A DNA stretch of 10,599 bases from Selenomonadaceae bacterium (GTDB lineage: Bacteria > Bacillota > Negativicutes > Selenomonadales > Selenomonadaceae), in assembly GCA_017484235.1 (NCBI GenBank), contig JAFUTM010000408.1:1-10599 (forward strand), given 5' to 3'. The notes under the pieces were generated by a model that ran no database searches, had not been told where the DNA came from, and saw nothing but the letters and a program-made list of their open reading frames with translations. Each line of letters starts with the position of its first letter. Within the stretch, counting starts at the first letter, position 1. Shown here piece after piece: positions 6,295-10,599 of this stretch. The translations under genes were made by a program, and so were the position numbers.

Positions 6295-8022
6295 TTATGG
6301 TGTGACGTAAAGAGTGTGCTGATTAGTGAAGATGACAAAGCCTGGCTTGGAGCCGTTGGGCTTTTTGACATAACGGCACAGAGTATAGTCAACTGGCACA
6401 TTAGAAGAGTCCTGCGCCTGTGAGAATCGGGCTGCAATTTTCGCCGCTTCAATCAAAGTTTGTTCTGAAGGTTCAAGGCCGCCCGTCTTTAAAATTACGT
6501 GCGAGCCTGGTATATCCTTAGTATGAAGCCATACATCATCAGGCGCGGCGCCTTTACGCAGCCGGTCATTTTGATAATTATTTTTGCCAACGATAATTTC
6601 TGAGCCGTCTTCAGCTTTAAAAATAAATGGTTCTGCCTTTTTACTTGTGGCAGTTTTCTTGCGCTCATCTTTGAGATAGCGACCGGCAATTAACTCCATT
6701 TTAATTTCATTGATGTCTGAAAGTGTGGTTGAAGCTATCAAAGAATGTTCTACCGATTCAAGATAGTTAATCTCGTCGCGGCAGTTCTGAATTTGTTGAG
6801 TAATGTACGCCTTTGAACGTTTGAGCTTATCGTATTTTTTATAAAACGATTGGACATTAGCGGCGATGGTAACGCGTCGATCGAGTGGAATTTTTAATAA
6901 ATTGCCGTCTTCGCTGTAAATGTCGATAACTTCAATTTCGTCATCAGCGTGGTCTTTAAAATTATATTGATAGGTCAACAGATTGTCGGCATATATGCGC
7001 CATTTGTCGGCGTTGTCGGCCTCGTCCAGCTCTTTTTGCAGCACGGTGATTTTATTTGTTGCACGCTTCAATTCATTATGGACTAATTTATTAAAGCGTT
7101 CCTTATCGGGCGGCACGTATAAACCAATTAAACTGTCTGCCGTCTCCAACATTTGCGAAATAGTGTCAAACGTGTTTAACGTAACGGATTGTTGAGAGTT
7201 TGTGTTATTATCAACTGATAAATAACTTATTATAAAAGACGATACTGCCAGAATTTTTTTATTTGAGTCAGTTATAAAACACGGCGAAGGATTGGCACAA
7301 GCCTCGCGAATTTTAATTAATGCCGTTTGTAACGTTTCAAAATTTTCAACTTCTTCAACCTGCAAAGTATTTTTCAGACCAGCCGTAAATATAACTTCCT
7401 TCGTCGTAACAGGACCAAAGCCCTGACAAGTATTCATAATCGCCTTATCAAGTCGAAGGCTGGCTTCGGATTTAATACGAGTTACAATGTCAACAATCGG
7501 CGTTGAAAAAATATCCAACTTGTTTTGAGCAGGCGGCAGCTGATAAGGCTGATTTGGAAGAACTGTACGGACGCGGCTTATGTTTGTGCCAATTTTCTTA
7601 AGGGCGTCGACAATGATTCCATTTTCGATAAGAATTATATTGCTGTACTTGCCCATCAGTTCAAGTGCTAAAGTGGTCGTCTCAATCTTATTGCTTGCTC
7701 CGAGAGTATCAACTTCAATGAATATCAACCTGTCCAGCTCGTGCTGTTTAATTTGAGCGATTCTACCAGATTCAAGTTTTTTTCTAAGAAGCATACAAAA
7801 AGCTGGAGGCTCTGGTAAATTTTCCAGCGGTTGAGATATGATACGCGCCGAAGGATTTTGTGGATTTAAAGAAATTTGCAGCAAAAAATTTTTGCCTGGC
7901 TGTCTGACAGACATTGTTATTGAACTTTTACTCTGCTGAGAGATTTTATCAATTCGCCCGCCGACAAGTGCGTCCGATAATTCAACAGTGAGCGGGCGCA
8001 TAGAAAAGCCGTCAAGATTCAA
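6295..8022 (-). CDS. rqcH: Rqc2 homolog RqcH, ribosome-associated quality control (NFACT family)
   Basis: A 575-residue NFACT protein, often annotated fibronectin-binding protein A. RqcH binds the 50S-peptidyl-tRNA complex left after ribosome splitting and recruits tRNA-Ala to add C-terminal alanine tails that mark the chain for degradation. The N-terminal NFACT-N region begins NLDGFSMRPLTVELSDAL. The D-R pair known to be needed for tailing in B. subtilis RqcH (D97/R98) is seen as HELDRLIF. A coiled-coil middle follows (about 300-420), and the NFACT-R domain ends the protein (about 465-575, with VWLHTKDIPGSHV near 497-509). Start: the longest frame opens at GTG 8043, but GAGGTG at 8034-8029 lies 6 nt before TTG 8022; this start also places D-R exactly at 97/98. 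Upstream are a terminator-like hairpin and an Ala-rich gene on the same strand, so expression may depend on read-through. Confidence 0.93.
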   Translation of the reverse strand: MNLDGFSMRPLTVELSDALVGGRIDKISQQSKSSITMSVRQPGKNFLLQISLNPQNPSARIISQPLENLPEPPAFCMLLRKKLESGRIAQIKQHELDRLIFIEVDTLGASNKIETTTLALELMGKYSNIILIENGIIVDALKKIGTNISRVRTVLPNQPYQLPPAQNKLDIFSTPIVDIVTRIKSEASLRLDKAIMNTCQGFGPVTTKEVIFTAGLKNTLQVEEVENFETLQTALIKIREACANPSPCFITDSNKKILAVSSFIISYLSVDNNTNSQQSVTLNTFDTISQMLETADSLIGLYVPPDKERFNKLVHNELKRATNKITVLQKELDEADNADKWRIYADNLLTYQYNFKDHADDEIEVIDIYSEDGNLLKIPLDRRVTIAANVQSFYKKYDKLKRSKAYITQQIQNCRDEINYLESVEHSLIASTTLSDINEIKMELIAGRYLKDERKKTATSKKAEPFIFKAEDGSEIIVGKNNYQNDRLRKGAAPDDVWLHTKDIPGSHVILKTGGLEPSEQTLIEAAKIAARFSQAQDSSNVPVDYTLCRYVKKPNGSKPGFVIFTNQHTLYVTP

Positions 8023-8028
8023 TAATAA

Positions 8029-8034
8029 CACCTC
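8029..8034 (-). promoter_or_regulatory. ribosome binding site that fixes a TTG start for rqcH
   Basis: GAGGTG on the minus strand with a 6-nt spacer to TTG 8022. The alternative GTG at 8043 lies upstream of this site and inside the T-rich tail of the preceding hairpin. Confidence 0.75.
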
Positions 8035-8049
8035 GATTAACACAAAAAT

Positions 8050-8082
8050 AACCTCACGGCAAGATAACAGGCACGTGAGGTT
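8050..8082 (-). terminator. hairpin terminator or attenuator between the Ala-rich gene and rqcH
   Basis: Perfect 9-bp inverted repeat AACCTCACG (8050-8058) and CGTGAGGTT (8074-8082) with a 15-nt loop. On the minus strand it follows the Ala-rich gene's stop by 10 nt and is followed by ATTTTTGTG, a short U-tract. This fits a rho-independent terminator of moderate strength. Because it ends 15 nt before the rqcH ribosome site and I see no separate rqcH promoter after it, partial read-through is the likely way rqcH is transcribed. Confidence 0.65.
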
Positions 8083-8092
8083 TAAAATATAG

Positions 8093-8614
8093 TTATTCTT
8101 CAGTTATTGATGAGGTTGCAGCAGCTTCGGCTCCGGCTCCAAGTTCAGCGGTAGCAGCTTCAACTGCGGCTTTAGCTTCACGTGCAGCCTGACGGGCAGC
8201 TTTAGCGGCAGCCTGTTCAGCCAACTTTTTTTCGTGGGCGGCAGCTTTAGCAGCTTTTTCGGCTTTACGTTCTTCAGCGGCTTTTTCAGCGGCTATTCTT
8301 TTAGCTTCGCGTTCAGCGGCCTGCTTTTTAGCCAAAGCCACACGTTCTGCTGCAGCTTTCAACAATTTGGCAACGCCGTCTTTTTTAGGCATCTTGAATA
8401 CCTGCTCGCGGCGTTTCATATCGGCAAAGATCAGCTTCATAACAGACTTAGCGTCAGTTTCATTTGGATACTCACCTAATTTTATAAAACGCTCTGGTTT
8501 ATCGTCAGTTGCCAATTCAGTTACTGCTAAAATCTCGTTTTCGTCAGTGCGGCGAAACATTTTTATTGAGAAACTGCCAATAATATTTTTTCTGTCCTGC
8601 AAAAAAATAAACAT
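8093..8614 (-). CDS. Ala/Lys/Glu-rich helical protein of unknown function, upstream of rqcH
   Basis: A 173-residue protein not assigned to a family. Residues 1-78 form an ordinary charged domain (IGSFSIKMFRRTDENEIL, then KPERFIKLGEYPNETDAKSV). From about 79 to 160 the chain is a continuous Ala/Lys/Glu/Arg helix with roughly 40% alanine by hand count (AAAERVALAKKQAAEREAKR and similar), like the stalk of TolA or histone-H1-like tails, and it ends in a short acidic tail (SSITEE). There is no signal peptide or membrane segment, so it is probably cytoplasmic. The longest frame opens at ATG 8632, but GGAGG (8628-8624) lies after that codon and 9 nt before ATG 8614, so 8614 is the start. It has its own strong promoter (8665-8694) and ends in a hairpin before rqcH. 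A nucleic-acid-binding or coiled-coil structural role is possible; nothing proves it. Confidence 0.8.
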   Translation of the reverse strand: MFIFLQDRKNIIGSFSIKMFRRTDENEILAVTELATDDKPERFIKLGEYPNETDAKSVMKLIFADMKRREQVFKMPKKDGVAKLLKAAAERVALAKKQAAEREAKRIAAEKAAEERKAEKAAKAAAHEKKLAEQAAAKAARQAAREAKAAVEAATAELGAGAEAAATSSITEE

Positions 8615-8623
8615 AAGGCAAAA

Positions 8624-8628
8624 CCTCC
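8624..8628 (-). promoter_or_regulatory. ribosome binding site fixing the Ala-rich gene start
   Basis: GGAGG on the minus strand lies 9 nt before ATG 8614 and just after the longer-frame ATG at 8632-8630, which it therefore cannot serve. Confidence 0.65.
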
Positions 8629-8664
8629 ACATATGAACAAATATTTGTTTACAAATTTGACGTA

Positions 8665-8694
8665 ATTATAACATTTATTTTATTATTTTGTCAA
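8665..8694 (-). promoter_or_regulatory. strong sigma-A-type promoter of the Ala-rich gene (and possibly rqcH)
   Basis: Consensus TTGACA (8694-8689) and consensus TATAAT (8670-8665) on the minus strand with an 18-nt spacer. A start near 8658 gives a leader of about 44 nt with GGAGG at 8628-8624. This is the best promoter match in the window, which suggests the Ala-rich protein is well expressed. Confidence 0.8.
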
Positions 8695-8731
8695 TTAAAA
8701 GTCTTTTCAGATTTATATAGATTATTGCAAC

Positions 8732-8760
8732 TTGTATTTAATCAAAGTTTATGCTAAACT
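8732..8760 (+). promoter_or_regulatory. candidate trpS promoter with extended -10
   Basis: TTGTAT (8732-8737), a 17-nt spacer, then TAAACT (8755-8760) preceded by TGC. An alternative reading uses TTGCAA (8725-8730) and TATGCT (8750-8755) with a 19-nt spacer. Either way the leader before trpS is only about 30-40 nt. Confidence 0.45.
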
Positions 8761-8798
8761 GTTAGACATATTTAAAAATATTACTGGAGTGATTTATA

Positions 8799-9824
8799 AT
8801 GAAGACGATATTAACCGGCGACAGACCGACTGGCAAATTGCATTTAGGACATTATGTTGGAAGCTTACGCGAACGAGTGAAACTGCAGAACAGCGGCGAA
8901 TTTGACGAAATATATATAATGATAGCAGATGCACAGGCACTGACTGACCACGCTGGCACGCCGGCAACTGTTCGCGAAAATATATTAAATGTTGCGCTGG
9001 ACTATTTGGCAGTTGGACTTGATCCTAAAAAATCAACAATATTTATACAATCGCAAATACCGGAACTGTTTGAGCTGACGACATATTATATGAATCTTGT
9101 AACGGTTTCACGTTTGGAACGCAATCCGACTGTTAAGGCTGAGATTGCACAAAAGGGCTTTGAGACGAGCATACCGGCTGGCTTTTTATGTTATCCGGTA
9201 AGTCAAGCGGCGGATATAACTGCATTTGATGCAACAACCGTGCCAGTTGGCGAAGACCAGACGCCTATGCTTGAGCAGACACGCGAAATCGTACGTAAAT
9301 TCAACGACGTATATGGAAACGGTACCGCAATTTTAGTAGAACCTGAAATTTTATTGCCGTCCAATAATGTGTGCCGAAGATTGCCTGGACTCGACGGCAA
9401 GGCGAAGATGAGTAAGACGCTTGACAACTGCATCTATCTCAGCGACGAGAGCGACGTTGTGGCTAAGAAGGTACAAACAATGTACACGGATCCAACACAT
9501 ATTAAAGTCAGCGATCCTGGCCATATTGAGGGCAACGTCGTGTTTACTTATCTTGACGCCTTCTGCAGTGACGTTGAAAAAGTCTGCGAAATGAAAGAAC
9601 ACTACCAGCGCGGCGGACTTGGTGACGTTAAAGTCAAAAAGTACCTGCTGGAAGTGCTTGAAAGTATTTTGAATCCTATTTGTGAGCGTCGTAAAGAATA
9701 TGAGAAGAATCCAGATTACGTGATGAATGTGCTCAAAGACGGCACAGCTAAAGCTCACAGTAAGGCGACTGAAGTTCTCAAACGAGTTAAAGCTGCAATG
9801 AAAATTAATTACTTTGAATCGTAA
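8799..9824 (+). CDS. trpS: tryptophan--tRNA ligase
   Basis: A 341-residue class I aminoacyl-tRNA synthetase that charges tRNA-Trp with tryptophan using ATP. The nucleotide-binding elements are in place: TGDRPTGKLHLGHYVGSL at 6-23 with the HIGH-type box HLGH (15-18), GEDQ at 151-154, and the KMSKS-type loop KMSKT (203-207). Length and order agree with bacterial TrpS (about 330-345), so the gene is complete. GGAGTG lies 7 nt before ATG 8799. Transcription probably starts around 8767, leaving no room for a T-box leader, so this gene does not seem to be controlled by tRNA-Trp charging through a T-box. It is divergent from the Ala-rich gene and converges on leuD. The start MKTILTGDRPTG fits the family closely. 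Confidence 0.97.
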   Translation: MKTILTGDRPTGKLHLGHYVGSLRERVKLQNSGEFDEIYIMIADAQALTDHAGTPATVRENILNVALDYLAVGLDPKKSTIFIQSQIPELFELTTYYMNLVTVSRLERNPTVKAEIAQKGFETSIPAGFLCYPVSQAADITAFDATTVPVGEDQTPMLEQTREIVRKFNDVYGNGTAILVEPEILLPSNNVCRRLPGLDGKAKMSKTLDNCIYLSDESDVVAKKVQTMYTDPTHIKVSDPGHIEGNVVFTYLDAFCSDVEKVCEMKEHYQRGGLGDVKVKKYLLEVLESILNPICERRKEYEKNPDYVMNVLKDGTAKAHSKATEVLKRVKAAMKINYFES

Positions 9825-9849
9825 TTTTTTAGTAAATAAAAATAAGAAA

Positions 9850-9893
9850 AATAAACCGTGCACATTCTATAACTTGAGTGTGTGCGGCTTATT
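9850..9893. terminator. bidirectional terminator between trpS and leuD
   Basis: Long inverted repeat: arm 9850-9864 (AATAAACCGTGCACA) pairs with arm 9879-9893 (TGTGTGCGGCTTATT), with one A-C mismatch and two G-U pairs in the RNA, around a 14-nt loop. It follows the trpS stop by 25 nt and the leuD stop by 48 nt. T-rich sequence follows on both strands, strongest on the minus strand (TTTATTTTTCTTATTTTT). Confidence 0.75.
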
Positions 9894-9941
9894 TACAATG
9901 GCTTATTTAGCTTATACGTTCTTGGATATAAATATATATCG

Positions 9942-10439
9942 TTAGCCGAGGTCGCCCTTCGTCTTGATGTAATTGATGAGGCCGCCGGCGTCGGCAATCT
10001 CTTGGACGAAGCCAGGCAGAGGGTGAGCGTGGAAAATATCGCCGGTCGTCACATCTTCAATCGTTCCAGTGGAAGTGTCAATTTTTAATATGTCGTCAGC
10101 CTTAATCTTTTCAACGGCGTCACCAATCTCTAAAAGCGGCAGGCCGATGTTGATTCCGTTGCGATAAAAGATACGGGCGAAACTTGCCGCAATCACAACC
10201 GGCACGCCAGAGGCTTTAATGGCGACAGGCGCGTGCTCACGACTTGAGCCGCAGCCGAAGTTTTTGCCGCCAACCATTATATCGCCGGCTTTAACGTTTT
10301 GAGCAAATGTCTCGTCAATGTCGACCATACAGTGCTTGGCTAATTCTGCAGGGTCGAAAGTATTTAAATATCTGGCAGGAATTATCACATCAGTGTCGAT
10401 GTTGTCGCCGTAGCGCCAGACCTTACCTTCAAGTTTCAC
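9942..10439 (-). CDS. leuD: 3-isopropylmalate dehydratase small subunit
   Basis: A 165-residue small (swivel-domain) subunit that with LeuC interconverts 2- and 3-isopropylmalate in leucine biosynthesis. Visible hallmarks are GDNIDTDVIIPARYLNT (11-27), GGKNFGCGSSREH (57-69) and NGINIGLPLLE (94-104). The short length and the ARYLNT substrate loop are typical of the compact bacterial/archaeal LeuD type. Related small subunits of homoaconitase or methyl-substituted-malate hydratases look similar, so leuD is the best but not the only reading. Start: the longest frame opens at GTG 10448, whose first base is the last G of the GGAG at 10451-10448. GTG 10439, 8 nt further, is the fitting start and gives the usual MKLEGKVW opening. 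The large subunit is not seen in the 160 bp upstream. The gene ends before the bidirectional hairpin shared with trpS. Confidence 0.92.
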   Translation of the reverse strand: MKLEGKVWRYGDNIDTDVIIPARYLNTFDPAELAKHCMVDIDETFAQNVKAGDIMVGGKNFGCGSSREHAPVAIKASGVPVVIAASFARIFYRNGINIGLPLLEIGDAVEKIKADDILKIDTSTGTIEDVTTGDIFHAHPLPGFVQEIADAGGLINYIKTKGDLG

Positions 10440-10447
10440 ATAAACCA

Positions 10448-10451
10448 CTCC
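10448..10451 (-). promoter_or_regulatory. ribosome binding site fixing the leuD start
   Basis: GGAG on the minus strand, 8 nt before GTG 10439. It overlaps the upstream GTG at 10448, excluding that codon as the start. Confidence 0.65.
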
Positions 10452-10455
10452 AATT

Positions 10456-10555
10456 TAATTAGGAATTAGGAATAAAACTAATGATGAATTATGAATTATG
10501 AATTAGGAATTAAAAAATATTCATCATTCCTCATTCAACATTCCTCATTAGTTTT
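10456..10555. repeat. heptad-based interspersed repeat element, copy C
   Basis: The inner part is bounded by an exact 11-bp inverted repeat AAAACTAATGA (10474-10484) and TCATTAGTTTT (10545-10555). Between them the left arm runs in 7-bp steps (AATGATG, AATTATG, AATTATG, AATTAGG) and the right arm in complementary steps (ATTCATC, ATTCCTC, ATTCAAC, ATTCCTC), so the whole can fold as an imperfect hairpin. Two further AATTAGG units lie at 10457-10470, next to the leuD ribosome site. It shares the unit type, not the exact sequence, with copies A and B. Confidence 0.75.
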
Positions 10556-10599
10556 ACATCACGGGCATAAAGTTGAATTTTCGCCAGGGAATCTGGCTG
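10554..10599 (-). CDS. possible C-terminal end of a minus-strand gene upstream of leuD (partial)
   Basis: One minus-strand frame is open from the window edge to a TAA at 10556-10554 and reads SQIPWRKFNFMPVM. The stop overlaps the outer edge of repeat copy C by 2 nt, as the stops at 812 and 2747 overlap copies A and B, which is the main reason to prefer this frame. It does not look like the LeuC C-terminus I would expect upstream of leuD. A second frame stays open into the repeat (QPDSLAKIQLYARDVKLM). Too short to identify. Confidence 0.25.
   Translation of the reverse strand, partial: SQIPWRKFNFMPVM

Noticed and set aside
6295..8022. Surface fibronectin-binding adhesin
   Set aside because: The common annotation name for this family is misleading; the NFACT-N/NFACT-R layout, D97/R98 and lack of a signal peptide indicate cytoplasmic RqcH.
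9351..9863. Minus-strand open frame of 170 codons opposite trpS
   Set aside because: It lies almost wholly antisense to a certain trpS, has a low-complexity Phe-rich product and no family features; it mirrors the coding strand's codon pattern.

Overview
This 10.6 kb window is AT-rich chromosomal DNA that looks like a low-GC member of the Bacillota (Firmicutes). The grounds are strong AGGAGG-type ribosome binding sites, sigma-A-like TTGACA/TATAAT promoters, an RqcH-type ribosome quality-control protein with the D97-R98 pair, a VanW protein with a peptidoglycan-binding-like domain, and a bacterial-type small LeuD. A Clostridia or Negativicutes member is plausible, but the sequence alone does not let me decide. 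I see no phage, transposase, CRISPR, tRNA or rRNA gene; the content is housekeeping genes mixed with poorly characterised cell-envelope or low-complexity proteins.

Layout, left to right. Positions 1-111 hold a possible gene end and a strong terminator hairpin. Two minus-strand genes follow: an Ala/Gln/Gly-rich low-complexity protein (112-636) with its own good promoter, and upstream of it a single-pass membrane protein whose extracytoplasmic part resembles the DUF2939 type (812-1987). A 106-bp heptad-based repeat element separates them. A 198-bp divergent region with a long A/T inverted repeat leads to a plus-strand YdjM-like membrane-bound metal-dependent hydrolase (2186-2701). It converges on a minus-strand VanW-family protein (2747-4027). 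Upstream of that, also on the minus strand, is a double-barrel U32 family protein (4215-6155) with an extended -10 promoter. Then come rqcH (6295-8022) and an Ala/Lys/Glu-rich helical protein (8093-8614), separated by a terminator-like hairpin. A divergent promoter region leads to trpS on the plus strand (8799-9824), which converges on leuD on the minus strand (9942-10439) across a bidirectional terminator. The right edge carries another heptad repeat hairpin and possibly the end of an upstream minus-strand gene.

Themes: translation (trpS, rqcH, and probably the U32 protein, whose characterised relatives hydroxylate rRNA or tRNA), cell envelope (VanW protein, DUF2939-like protein, YdjM-like hydrolase), and leucine biosynthesis (leuD). 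Several starts differ from the longest open frame once the Shine-Dalgarno sequences are read: rqcH starts at TTG 8022, leuD at GTG 10439, the Ala-rich gene at ATG 8614, and the membrane protein at ATG 1987.

The most unusual signals are a family of 7-bp-periodic interspersed repeats found in three intergenic places, two of them sharing an identical 36-bp stretch that runs exactly into a stop codon, and the placement of an approximately 40% alanine helical protein directly upstream of the gene for an alanine-tailing factor. I did not find convincing evidence of a complete new defence or biosynthetic system here.
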